This document shows, in pieces, positions 42,314 through 50,452 of a stretch of DNA of 64,000 nt. The DNA comes from Oceanococcus sp964629015. GTDB lineage: Bacteria; Pseudomonadota; Gammaproteobacteria; Nevskiales; Oceanococcaceae. The notes beneath the pieces are model-generated. The model worked only from the letters and a program-made list of their open reading frames with translations. It had not been told where the DNA came from and searched no databases. The DNA is taken from contig CAZVMN010000011.1 in assembly GCA_964629015.1 (NCBI GenBank), positions 62,001 through 126,000 on the forward strand. The letters are read 5' to 3'. The stretch's first letter is position 1, and every line of letters starts with the position of its first letter. A program made the position numbers and the translations under genes.

Positions 42314-42979
42314 ATGACACTGCGCATTCGCTATCAAACCTTAGAATTTCCACGGCTCGATCTGCACATACGAAGCCTGTGGGACAAGCAACAATTCGAA
42401 GACCTTGATGAGGTCGCCGAAAAATTCGGGGTCTCACCGTCGAGCTGGGCTTTTTCCGGCGTGATCTGGCCGTCCGGACAGTTGCTGGCCCACATCATGA
42501 GTGACTTTCCTTTGTCCGGGAAACGGATTTTGGAAGTCGGTTGCGGTCTGGGCTTGGCCAGCTTGGTGCTGAGTGGGCGTCACGCCGACATTACCGCGTC
42601 AGATCACAATCCGGTGGTTGCGGATTTCCTCACTGAAAACACTCGGCTGAATGCCTCCAAGAGCATTCCTTTTGTGCGGGTGGACTGGGCGGATCTTGAC
42701 CACACCCTGGGTAAATTTGATCTCATTATCGGCAGCGATGTCCTGTACGAGCCGGATCACGCGGAGCTGCTTGCGGGCTTTATCCATCGGCACAGTCTGG
42801 CCAACAGCGAAATCGTTCTGATCGATGCCGGACGCGGTTTCCACAGACCCTTTGTGCGGGCCCTGGAAACCTATGGCTTTTTTGGCCAGGCCCAGCGGCC
42901 AACCAACACCTCATACCTGAGCAAGCCTTTCAAAGGCTATGTCTTGCGCTACCGGCGCGAGAATGTCACCGCGGAGTAA
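42314..42979 (+). CDS. Class I SAM-dependent methyltransferase (METTL21/FAM86-like)
   Basis: A 221-residue methyltransferase. The SAM motif RILEVGCGLGLASLVLSG is followed by ITASDHNP (acidic ribose contact) and DLIIGSDVLYEPDHAELL. This last segment matches the D-x-x-Y-type motif of the lysine methyltransferase 16 group (METTL21/FAM86), whose bacterial members modify proteins such as ribosomal subunits or elongation factors. GVIWPSGQLLAH just before the SAM motif is typical of that group. The target here is unknown. It stands downstream of the NYN gene with a small conserved gene following. Confidence 0.85.
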   Translation: MTLRIRYQTLEFPRLDLHIRSLWDKQQFEDLDEVAEKFGVSPSSWAFSGVIWPSGQLLAHIMSDFPLSGKRILEVGCGLGLASLVLSGRHADITASDHNPVVADFLTENTRLNASKSIPFVRVDWADLDHTLGKFDLIIGSDVLYEPDHAELLAGFIHRHSLANSEIVLIDAGRGFHRPFVRALETYGFFGQAQRPTNTSYLSKPFKGYVLRYRRENVTAE

Positions 42980-42983
42980 TGCC

Positions 42984-43391
42984 ATGTTCGATATCAAGCA
43001 GCTGCACATTTGTGGACTGGATGAAATGCGTCCCCCACGGATACGCAAGGAGCCCTATATCGATCTGTATTTCAAATTGTCGGAAAAAGCCCCAGCTCAG
43101 TGGTGTGAAATCTTCAACGACGCCACGAAAAGTGGCGAATTCTCGGTCAAAATCGATCCGAAAGTCGGTTTGTTCATCGACACCTGGGTGCGCAAACCTG
43201 AAGAGATTCCCTTGGCATTGCAGCGTATCCAGCAGGGTGTAGCCATGTCTATCGATTTGTATTTGCAGCAGATCCGAGATGCTCAGCAAGCCGAGCGGGA
43301 CCGGGCCGTTACCCCCGAAGACATTGGCGAGCAAGGAAAGCTCAACCGAATCCTTGCTCAGCTGGATTTCGCGATCCCGTCATCTGAATAG
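42984..43391 (+). CDS. Conserved hypothetical protein
   Basis: A 135-residue soluble protein from the ATG at 42984, four bases after the methyltransferase stop. Recognisable elements are a central strand-rich segment (PYIDLYFKLSEKAPAQWCEI) ending in FNDA, and KIDPKVGLFIDTWVRKPEEI with LALQRIQQGVAMSIDLYLQQ, suggesting a small alpha/beta fold. The last 30 residues are helical. I do not recognise a family with known function. The gene probably shares a transcript with the methyltransferase. Confidence 0.7.
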   Translation: MFDIKQLHICGLDEMRPPRIRKEPYIDLYFKLSEKAPAQWCEIFNDATKSGEFSVKIDPKVGLFIDTWVRKPEEIPLALQRIQQGVAMSIDLYLQQIRDAQQAERDRAVTPEDIGEQGKLNRILAQLDFAIPSSE

Positions 43392-43398
43392 CTGAGCT

Positions 43399-43722
43399 TC
43401 AGGCCAGTTGTGTATCCAGCTCGCCACATTGCCAGCAAGCGCTGAAGATCGCTTCATTGTCCGCGCCGCAATGCTTACACACCCAATTCGGTGCGTTGGC
43501 ATAAGGTGATTCGCTTTCAAACTCCGTGATTAAGGCTTGGGCAAACGGCAGTTGATGGCGATCCAGGACACAAAGCGTTGGCCAGGTTTCATTGGGCGGC
43601 AATTCGCCCGCGCCTGAGGATAGGAATTCGTTGCGAATGACGCAGCGTATGCCTTTGTCCTGCAGCACGTCCCTGAGCCACGCAACGGTGGGTAGGGCCG
43701 GGGCGGAGTAGACCGGGATCAT
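43399..43722 (-). CDS. DUF2007 protein with C-terminal zinc ribbon
   Basis: A 107-residue protein with an N-terminal DUF2007 (signal-transduction-like ferredoxin-fold) domain, MIPVYSAPALPTVAWLRDVL then GIRCVIRNEFLSSGAGELPP, in which the family typically binds small ligands. The C-terminus has a CxxC-CxxC ribbon (CKHCGADNEAIFSACWQCG), probably zinc-binding. The ATG at 43722 overlaps the stop of the upstream reductase gene (ATGA). The long frame extending upstream is the other strand's shadow and was discarded. Function unknown; last gene of a three-gene operon. Confidence 0.85.
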   Translation of the reverse strand: MIPVYSAPALPTVAWLRDVLQDKGIRCVIRNEFLSSGAGELPPNETWPTLCVLDRHQLPFAQALITEFESESPYANAPNWVCKHCGADNEAIFSACWQCGELDTQLA

Positions 43723-44771
43723 TGCGCGGCGAGATAGGCGCGGGCCGGTTCGATCAGCTCGAGCAGATGGGGATGGCGCTGGAAACGAGGTTGGTAGCCG
43801 AGCACGCGCTGGGCTTTGTCGATACGAAAGCTTGAGCTTTCCACCAAGTTGCGCAGTGCGCGCACGGTGATGATGGGCTCTGGCGCACCGAGCAGGTGAG
43901 CGATTTCTGAGCCATGTGCGACCAAGCGCATCACGCCAACAGGCACGCGCCGGGTCGGGAAGGTGTAACCCAATCCTTCGGCCAATGGTCGAAACCACTC
44001 CATGGGATTGACCCGCTCGTTGTCCATGATGAAGAACGCTTGGCCGCCGGTTTCTGAGGGATTTGCAGCGAGCGCGGCCGCGGCCAGCAGTTGGCCATCG
44101 ACAAGGTTTTCGACATGCGTGTTGTCCATCACCGCTCGGCCATCGCCAATTAAAGCGGACAAGCGCCCGGCGGCGACTTGGTCGAGGAAGCTGCGCAGCA
44201 TCACGCAGCGCAGATCGGGACCCCACAAGCCACCAGGACGCGTGGCACAGACTCGCATGCCTGCAGGATCATCCGCAGCCAGGGCAAGCTTTTCAGCGGC
44301 AATCTTGGTGGTGGAGTAGAGGTCGCGTGTGCGGGTTGCGTAGGGCTGCGTTTCGTCTTTCTCGTCGAGCACACGATCCATGATCACGTTGCCGCTGCTG
44401 GTGTGGACGAAACGTGAGACGCCGCAGGCCTGTGCGGCGCTCAGTAGCGTTGCAGTGCCGGTGACATTGACCTTGTGGACCAAACGGCGTTGGGCCGGGC
44501 GCGCGTAGCTGAGCAGGCTGATCAACGCGGCTGTGTGGAAGACGGTATCAACGCCTTCAAGCGCGGTGCGCAGCGCATCACCATCGCACAAATCGGCCTG
44601 AATGCATTGCACATCCGCGTCATGGTCATGAGACAGGATGTCGAGACTGCGGACTTCGCAGCCATGGCTGCGCAGACGCCGAACAATGGCTGAGCCGGCG
44701 TACCCGGCACCGCCGGTGACCAAGCAAACCGGGCCAAGTTGCGCAGCTGTGAAATGAGGCGCTGAGATCAT
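43719..44771 (-). CDS. NAD(P)-dependent epimerase/3-beta-hydroxysteroid-dehydrogenase-like protein
   Basis: A 350-residue extended SDR. The cofactor motif is CLVTGGAGYAGSAIVRRL (TGGxGxxG), followed by strand-2 aspartate LDIL, HTAAL, and active-site TSSGNVIMD with YSTTK (Tyr-x3-Lys). DNTHVENLVDG is the signature of the 3-beta-HSD/NSDHL group, which oxidises 3-hydroxy steroids or related lipids; members also act in hopanoid and olefin synthesis. The gene overlaps the esterase-like lipoprotein gene before it and the DUF2007 gene after it by ATGA junctions, so all three are coupled. Confidence 0.88.
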   Translation of the reverse strand: MISAPHFTAAQLGPVCLVTGGAGYAGSAIVRRLRSHGCEVRSLDILSHDHDADVQCIQADLCDGDALRTALEGVDTVFHTAALISLLSYARPAQRRLVHKVNVTGTATLLSAAQACGVSRFVHTSSGNVIMDRVLDEKDETQPYATRTRDLYSTTKIAAEKLALAADDPAGMRVCATRPGGLWGPDLRCVMLRSFLDQVAAGRLSALIGDGRAVMDNTHVENLVDGQLLAAAALAANPSETGGQAFFIMDNERVNPMEWFRPLAEGLGYTFPTRRVPVGVMRLVAHGSEIAHLLGAPEPIITVRALRNLVESSSFRIDKAQRVLGYQPRFQRHPHLLELIEPARAYLAAQ

Positions 44772-46177
44772 GGTATGAGATTCATTAAGGTCCAGCGATT
44801 GGCCGCGTTTTCAGCGCGGGACATCAGCTCGGTGGCATCGTGTGGCAGCAAGTAACCAGAATCGATGAGCTTGTCGGAGGCGGCTTGCATCTGCGCAAGA
44901 TAGTCTGTGTGGCTTGGATAGCGCTGGCGTAGCTCTAGATCGGTTAAGGGCACCGTGATACCCCCGAGGCGGCAGAGATCGGAGTGATAGCGCGCGACCG
45001 GCACATCAATGGGTGGGTACCGCAGTCCGCCGCGGGCATTGCCGAGTTCGTCACGGGCCAATGTTCCGTCATCGTCGAATTCATAGCGTGGCGGCTGTGG
45101 CGCTGGCACGCCGGTTTCGATCCAGATTTTCATGTGATGGATCGCCGCCGCGAGCGCATAACGCATCGGAAAGGCCGTGCCGGCCACCACGCATACAGCC
45201 AGACCTGGGTCAGGTTGCTCGCCGTAATTGCCTGCGCTTTCGTGCAATTGGTCATCCGCCATCATGGGTTGTGGCGGCAACATCAGGCCCACGCGGCGCA
45301 GTTGCCCGAGGACCTGGTGATAACCCACCCACAAATTCTGGTGTGCGGCGCCTGCCACTTCCCACAGGGCGTAGTTGTCGCGGGCACTGGGTTCTTCGGG
45401 CTCTGCTTCGGCATCACTGAGCAACTGGATCACCGGCACTGGTGGGCGGGTGCCGAAATCCTTGCCAGAACCGATGTCAGAATGGATCAGAAAGCCGTCG
45501 ATGACATTGGCGCTGGGTTGAACCTCATTCACGTAGGTATGCAATCGTTGCGCCGATTGTGATTGGCCCATGGCGATGATGGACGTCACCGGCAGGCCGT
45601 CCATGGGATCAGCGCCGTTGACTTTGAGAAAGCCTTGGGCGATCTGACTGAAGATATCGAAGGCGTAGTCGTCGCCGGGATGATCGATGTCGGCGTATCG
45701 GACCGGGTCCCAGATTTTCGGCGTCAGTGGGATACAGCACAGCCCGGCCGCTTGCGCGCTGACGTGGACATACGCGTAGCCTTCACGCAAAAAGTAGCGA
45801 TGGCCTTCCAATGTGCCGACGGCGTTCTCGAATTGCGCCGAAACGTTGACCCAGTCCAGAACCACGGTCCCATTGAAGGTGCTGGCTTCGCGCGGACGGC
45901 GCACGATGACGCGGGTGGTGAAGTCGGCTGGTGCGGCGCCGCTGTGCGAGCGAGCTGTGCCGCTGACGAAGAACTCCTCTTCGACGTAGCCGAGCTCGCC
46001 AATGTCGTACCAACTGTCCCACATGGCGTGGCCCTGCAGGCCGGCGTTGCCTATCGGTCCCTGGAACGTGGCGCTGGGAATGGGGATGCTATCGCGTGGC
46101 GGTGCGCTGCGATTGGCGCCCTGGCACGCACTCAGCAGTACAACCAGCGTGATGCTGGCGGCAAAAAGACGGAGCAT
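44768..46177 (-). CDS. Exported alpha/beta-hydrolase domain lipoprotein
   Basis: A 469-residue lipoprotein (MLRLFAASITLVVLLSAC, C18) of the 'alpha/beta hydrolase domain' family. The nucleophile elbow is IIAMGQSQSAQRL. Other family-typical segments are TTRVIVRRPREASTFNGTVV, DWVNVSAQFENA, WEVAGAAHQN (probable catalytic histidine region) and IETGVPAPQPP. It is periplasmic or outer-membrane associated and may hydrolyse esters, but no substrate has been established to my knowledge. First gene of the operon with the 3-beta-HSD-like and DUF2007 genes, consistent with lipid or steroid ester processing (inference). Confidence 0.85.
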   Translation of the reverse strand: MLRLFAASITLVVLLSACQGANRSAPPRDSIPIPSATFQGPIGNAGLQGHAMWDSWYDIGELGYVEEEFFVSGTARSHSGAAPADFTTRVIVRRPREASTFNGTVVLDWVNVSAQFENAVGTLEGHRYFLREGYAYVHVSAQAAGLCCIPLTPKIWDPVRYADIDHPGDDYAFDIFSQIAQGFLKVNGADPMDGLPVTSIIAMGQSQSAQRLHTYVNEVQPSANVIDGFLIHSDIGSGKDFGTRPPVPVIQLLSDAEAEPEEPSARDNYALWEVAGAAHQNLWVGYHQVLGQLRRVGLMLPPQPMMADDQLHESAGNYGEQPDPGLAVCVVAGTAFPMRYALAAAIHHMKIWIETGVPAPQPPRYEFDDDGTLARDELGNARGGLRYPPIDVPVARYHSDLCRLGGITVPLTDLELRQRYPSHTDYLAQMQAASDKLIDSGYLLPHDATELMSRAENAANRWTLMNLIP

Positions 46178-46180
46178 ACA

Positions 46181-46202
46181 AGGCCCTCTTATCTAAGGGC
46201 CT
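46181..46202 (-). other. Hairpin between msrB and the esterase-like lipoprotein gene
   Basis: AGGCCCT (46181-46187), eight bases, AGGGCCT (46196-46202): a perfect 7-bp inverted repeat ending three bases upstream of the lipoprotein ATG at 46177 and 50 bases after msrB. The following sequence on the minus strand is not T-rich enough for a clear terminator, so it may be an attenuator or masks the ribosome-binding site. Confidence 0.4.
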
Positions 46203-46251
46203 CATCTTAGACAGTGCGTGGTGCCGGGAATCGTCCAGCCGGACGAGCAAC

Positions 46252-46692
46252 TCAGGCGGAGGTCTTGAACAGGCTGATAAATTCGCCGTATCCCTCGGCT
46301 TCCAGCTCGGTCACCGGGACAAAGCGCAGCGCCGCCGAATTGATGCAGTAGCGCAGACCACCGGGCCCTGGGCCGTCCGGAAACACGTGGCCCAGATGCG
46401 AGTCAGCCTCGGCTGAGCGCACTTCGGTGCGGATCATGCCATGGCTGCGGTCGGTGATTTCCGTGATCTGTTCACCACGCAGAGGTTTGACGAAGCTGGG
46501 CCAGCCACTGCCGGAATCAAATTTGTGCACCGAGGCGAACAGCGGTTCACCACTTACCACATCGACGTAGATTCCCGGTTCCTTGTGATCCCAGAATTCA
46601 TTGTTGAAGGGCGGCTCTGTGCCGCACTGCTGAGTGATCTGATACTGCAGTGGGCTGAGTGATTTGAGGCGGTCGTTCTTGTCCAAGGTCAC
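46252..46692 (-). CDS. msrB: Peptide-methionine (R)-S-oxide reductase MsrB
   Basis: A 146-residue MsrB that reduces methionine-R-sulfoxide in proteins. Start GTG with AGGAGA ribosome-binding site. The selenocysteine/cysteine-type active site is RYCINSAALRF, and FDSGSGWPSF and SHLGHVFPDGP are conserved substrate motifs. The two CxxC zinc pairs common in other MsrBs are replaced (GIYVDVVSGEPLF and RSAEADSHLGHV), so this is the zinc-free form, and the resolving cysteine before GWPSF is serine. It follows a large sugar-metabolism operon on the same strand. Confidence 0.95.
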   Translation of the reverse strand: MTLDKNDRLKSLSPLQYQITQQCGTEPPFNNEFWDHKEPGIYVDVVSGEPLFASVHKFDSGSGWPSFVKPLRGEQITEITDRSHGMIRTEVRSAEADSHLGHVFPDGPGPGGLRYCINSAALRFVPVTELEAEGYGEFISLFKTSA

Positions 46693-46723
46693 TGTCTCCT
46701 GAAGGCTTCAGTGTATCCGCTCA

Positions 46724-48466
46724 TCACGCACGGCGGTTGCTGATCCAAAGGCTTTGGTAGGGGGCCAGGGTCACACTGTCAGTCAGCGAATCGTAGGTCT
46801 CACCAGAGATCAGATCAAACCAATCATGTTGCAACATCAGGTTGAGTTCGGTCAGCGGAATTTTCTGCGGCTGATCGGTGATGTTGTTGAGGACGAAAAT
46901 GTTCTGGGTGCGGTCGAGGCTGTGGCGGCGGAACCCGAAAATCGCATCGCTCAGGTGCAAGGTGAACTGCAGCGCATTGGGATGAAAGGCGGGTTGCTGC
47001 TTGCGCAGACGGATCAAGGCTTTGAGGCGCTCAAAAACCTGATGATGTTCGCTGTTGGGATCGGCCAGCGCGCTTTCCAGTTCACTCGCATCCCACTGAT
47101 GGCGATTGATCGCACGAGCATGGCCGGTCGCGGTGACGCGTGGCAAATCGTTGTGTGTGCCAATCAAGCTGTGGATGTACAGCGCCGGAATGCCTTCCAG
47201 GGCCAGCATGATCGCGTGGGCGCAGATAAAGCGCTCGATGTTGTAGTCGTCTTTGCCTTTGTGTGTGCCCTGTAGCGCATCGAACAGGGCGATGTTCAGT
47301 TCGTACGGCTTGCGTGCGCCGTGCTCCAGCGCGCGCCACGAGACCTGTCCGCCAAAAGCTTCTGCTGTACTGACCAGCGCTTCGATTTCGCCGTCATCCA
47401 GCAAGCCTTCGGCCGGGCGCAGACCAATGCCGTCATGCGAGGCCAGGAAATTGAAGTAGGTGGTGCCGAACTGAGCGGGCGGCATGCTCATCAGCCAATT
47501 CTTCAGGTAGTGACAATTTCCGCTCCACAGGCTGTGCAGCAACAGCGGTGGCAACGAGAAGTTGTACACCATATGCGCTTCGTTGGAGTTGCCGAAGTAC
47601 GACAGGTTCTCGCGGTTGGGGATGTTGGTTTCGGTGATCAGAATGGCGTTGGTATCGACATGTTCGATCAAGGTGCGCAGCAGGCGCACAATTTCGTGCG
47701 TCTGCGGCAGATTGAGCGAAGGACTGCCTTCTTCCTTCCACAAGAACGCCACAGCATCAAGACGAAACACGCGGATGCCACAGTCCAAGTAGAACCGCAG
47801 GATGCGCACAAATTCGACCAGCACGGCCGGGTTGGCGAAGTTGAGATCGATTTGGTCGTGGCTGAAGGTGCACCACACATTGACGATGCCTCGATCCTCA
47901 GTCTCGGTCGGGCGCAGCAGTGGACTGGTGCGCGGGCGCACCACCCGGCGCAGATCAGCGCCTTCATCCATCACCACAAAGTAGTCGCGGCCTGGCGGCT
48001 GATTCTTGATGAAGTTCTTGAACCACGCGTGCTCGCTGGAACAATGATTGATCACCACATCCGACATCACCCGACGATCGCTGGCCAGACGCTGGATATC
48101 ATCCCAGCCTCCCAGCTCTTTGCGCACCGACAGATAATCACTGACCGCGAAACCGTCGTCTGAGGTGTAAGGGAAGAACGGCAACACATGGACGCCGGTC
48201 AGTTCCTCGTTCAGATGGTTGTTGAGGAATTTGCGCAGCGTGACCAGATCCTTTTGCGCCGGATCTTGGATCGAATCCCCATAGGTGATGAGCCAGACAT
48301 CGGACTCATCCCAGGGATTGTTGAACTGTGCGGGTAGGGGCGGCGACGTCGTCAGGCCCATGACATCAAGCAGTTCCAGCGCGAGAGGATTGAGATCGAC
48401 CTGCGGGTAAACCACTTTCAGATGGGTGGTGACCCGAGCCAGCAATTCGCGGTTGTGTGTATCCAT
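46724..48466 (-). CDS. GH13_18 sugar phosphorylase, probably glucosylglycerate phosphorylase
   Basis: A 580-residue GH13 subfamily 18 (sucrose-phosphorylase-like) enzyme. The catalytic nucleophile aspartate lies in VFRLDAVAFLWKEEG, the acid/base glutamate in ILITETNIP, and the third acid in NFLASHDGIG; MSDVVINHCS is the family strand 3 motif. Subfamily 18 also includes glucosylglycerate phosphorylase, which turns glucosylglycerate and phosphate into glucose-1-phosphate and glycerate. Three co-transcribed genes make glucosylglycerate or phosphorylate glycerate, so that specificity is most likely. The start overlaps the synthase stop by one base (TGATG). Confidence 0.85.
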   Translation of the reverse strand: MDTHNRELLARVTTHLKVVYPQVDLNPLALELLDVMGLTTSPPLPAQFNNPWDESDVWLITYGDSIQDPAQKDLVTLRKFLNNHLNEELTGVHVLPFFPYTSDDGFAVSDYLSVRKELGGWDDIQRLASDRRVMSDVVINHCSSEHAWFKNFIKNQPPGRDYFVVMDEGADLRRVVRPRTSPLLRPTETEDRGIVNVWCTFSHDQIDLNFANPAVLVEFVRILRFYLDCGIRVFRLDAVAFLWKEEGSPSLNLPQTHEIVRLLRTLIEHVDTNAILITETNIPNRENLSYFGNSNEAHMVYNFSLPPLLLHSLWSGNCHYLKNWLMSMPPAQFGTTYFNFLASHDGIGLRPAEGLLDDGEIEALVSTAEAFGGQVSWRALEHGARKPYELNIALFDALQGTHKGKDDYNIERFICAHAIMLALEGIPALYIHSLIGTHNDLPRVTATGHARAINRHQWDASELESALADPNSEHHQVFERLKALIRLRKQQPAFHPNALQFTLHLSDAIFGFRRHSLDRTQNIFVLNNITDQPQKIPLTELNLMLQHDWFDLISGETYDSLTDSVTLAPYQSLWISNRRA

Positions 48467-49686
48467 CAGGTGTACTGTGCGTGGTCCTCATCCACCGCCT
48501 GCCGGATGTCCGGCAGGATGCCGTCGATCGCACTGACCACACGATTCCAGCTGGGGATGAAAGGCGTTTCCATGGGATTGTCGAGAAAATGCTTGCCCGC
48601 CCGAACGATGTTTTGGGCGAACATCTCGACGGCTTTCTCCTCCGCATGGATGTCGACTCTCAGGCCGTTCATCGTGGCGTCGTTGGCGTAGGTTTCGATG
48701 AAGTCCAGGGCGATGCGGAAATAGGTCGCCTTGATCGAGCGGAAATGTTCGTTGGTGAAGACCACGCCGGTGGTTGCGAGTTTGCGATACAGCGCTTTGA
48801 TGATGTCGACGGACATCTTTGACAGGCCCTGCGTTGCATCTTGCGGCGACAACTGCTGATGCTTGTGATCGTAAACATCGGCGATGTCCGCCTGGCAGAT
48901 GCGATTGGTTGAGTAGTTGCGATACATCTCGGACAGCACACCGATTTCCAGTCCCCAGTCGCTAGGGATACGCAAATCTGTGACCACATCCAGGCGCATG
49001 GAGAATTCACCGGCCAAGGCGTAGCGGAAGCTGTCCATGTACTCCAGGTAGTCCAGCGGTCCGAAGACGGTTTTGAGCGTGCGCAAAAGGGGCGTGACCA
49101 GCAGGCGACAGACGCGGCCATTCAGCGCGCCATTGGCAATGCGCGAGTAGTAGCCTTTGCAGAACTGATAATTGAAGGCCGGGTGAGCAACGGGATAGAG
49201 CAGCCGGGCGGGCAAGGCGCGGTCGTAGGTGACGATGTCGCAGTCGTGCAGGCCAACGGCACCGCCGGTGCCCGTGGACAGCAAATAGCCCATCGAATAC
49301 CAAACGTTGCAACCTTTGCCCAATTCCTTGGGCGCGAGGCTTTCGGCCATCAAGCGTTGGTTGATGGCTTGCATACGCGGGCCGTCATTCCAGATCACTC
49401 GATGCTGTTGCGGTAGCGCGGAAAAGAAATCCCGCGCGGCGCGATATTGTGCTTCGTCGGCACGGTCCAAGCCGATGATGATTTGATGCAGATATGGCAG
49501 CTCGCGCAGTGTTTCCAGGATCGGCCCCATGGCCGGACCTTCGAGCTCGGAATACAGACACGGCAAAACCAGTGTCAGAGGACGTGTCTTGTTAAAGCGG
49601 CAAAGCTCTTCCTCCAGTTGATGCACCGGTCGGTCCACCAGATTGTGCATCGTGGTGATGATCCCGCCCTGGTAGAAATCACTCAT
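48466..49686 (-). CDS. gpgS: Glucosyl-3-phosphoglycerate synthase-like glycosyltransferase
   Basis: A 406-residue GT-A glycosyltransferase of the GT81-like group that transfers glucose from a nucleotide sugar to 3-phosphoglycerate. LVLPCLYSELEGPAM is the N-terminal nucleotide-binding strand, LHDCDIVTYDR holds the metal-binding DxD, and the segment FSMRLDVVTDLRIPSDWGLE with IGVLSE near residue 240 is very characteristic of GpgS/MpgS relatives. Overlaps the phosphatase gene by eight bases and the phosphorylase by one. Its product is dephosphorylated to glucosylglycerate, a compatible solute used under salt or nitrogen stress. Confidence 0.87.
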   Translation of the reverse strand: MSDFYQGGIITTMHNLVDRPVHQLEEELCRFNKTRPLTLVLPCLYSELEGPAMGPILETLRELPYLHQIIIGLDRADEAQYRAARDFFSALPQQHRVIWNDGPRMQAINQRLMAESLAPKELGKGCNVWYSMGYLLSTGTGGAVGLHDCDIVTYDRALPARLLYPVAHPAFNYQFCKGYYSRIANGALNGRVCRLLVTPLLRTLKTVFGPLDYLEYMDSFRYALAGEFSMRLDVVTDLRIPSDWGLEIGVLSEMYRNYSTNRICQADIADVYDHKHQQLSPQDATQGLSKMSVDIIKALYRKLATTGVVFTNEHFRSIKATYFRIALDFIETYANDATMNGLRVDIHAEEKAVEMFAQNIVRAGKHFLDNPMETPFIPSWNRVVSAIDGILPDIRQAVDEDHAQYT

Positions 49687-50452
49687 GTGTTAATAAACCC
49701 TTGTCGAGAATTGTGGTCATGGCTTCGGCCCAGCCGGCCGGCCCGTATTCTTGTGTGTGTATGAGCAGACGCGGTGTTGCCGTCAGCTTGGGAAAATCAT
49801 GTGCGGGTGAACGCACCAAAACGCCGATATCAGCCGCTTCGATCATCGCCACGTCGTTCTCGCCGTCGCCCAGCGCCACGGTGACCTTGGGATGTTCGAT
49901 GGCGCATAACTGGCGTAGCGCACTGGCTTTGTCGTGTTGGCCTTGAACATGCCAGAAACGACCGCCACGCAAGAGTTGCAAACCGCAATCTTTAAGCGCT
50001 TCTCGGAATCTGGTGATGGTCGCCTCATCGTCCAACCACTTCAACGGTTCGGACCAGCAGCGTTGGCTGGCGCGCTCCGCGTTTTCGGGGCTCAGGCCGG
50101 TCCATTCCACGATCTGCTGCGTTGAGGCATCAGAAAAGCCACTGAACTTGAAGCCGTGCTCGCGACGAAGGTCACGCAGCGTGTTGAGCAACTCATCTCT
50201 CGGCATGCCCAGGCTCGCCAGGACCGAACCATCGTGGGCATGAATGGCGGCGCCATTCTCCACAATGTATGCACCATGCAGGTGCAGCTTTTGATGCCAC
50301 AGGGCGGTTTCACGCGCCGTTTTGCTGGTGTTCAGGATGACGCCATGACCATCATCTTGGACACGCTGCAGGGCAGGTCGCGCTGCAGCAGTGTCATACG
50401 TGTCGTGATCCAGCAGGGTGCCGTCCAGATCGCTGAAAACCAGCGCGCTCAA
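49679..50452 (-). CDS. HAD phosphatase, mannosyl/glucosyl-3-phosphoglycerate phosphatase type
   Basis: A 257-residue HAD-IIB phosphatase (YedP/MpgP-like). Motif I is FSDLDGTLLDH, motif II LNTSKTARE, and the final motif is GDGENDVAMIEAA. The cap domain lies between them. In this operon it would remove phosphate from glucosyl-3-phosphoglycerate to give glucosylglycerate. Overlaps the glycerate kinase stop (ATGA) and the synthase gene. The family name in databases is mannosyl-3-phosphoglycerate phosphatase; the sugar here is assigned from the synthase and phosphorylase neighbours. Confidence 0.87.
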   Translation of the reverse strand: MSALVFSDLDGTLLDHDTYDTAAARPALQRVQDDGHGVILNTSKTARETALWHQKLHLHGAYIVENGAAIHAHDGSVLASLGMPRDELLNTLRDLRREHGFKFSGFSDASTQQIVEWTGLSPENAERASQRCWSEPLKWLDDEATITRFREALKDCGLQLLRGGRFWHVQGQHDKASALRQLCAIEHPKVTVALGDGENDVAMIEAADIGVLVRSPAHDFPKLTATPRLLIHTQEYGPAGWAEAMTTILDKGLLTHE

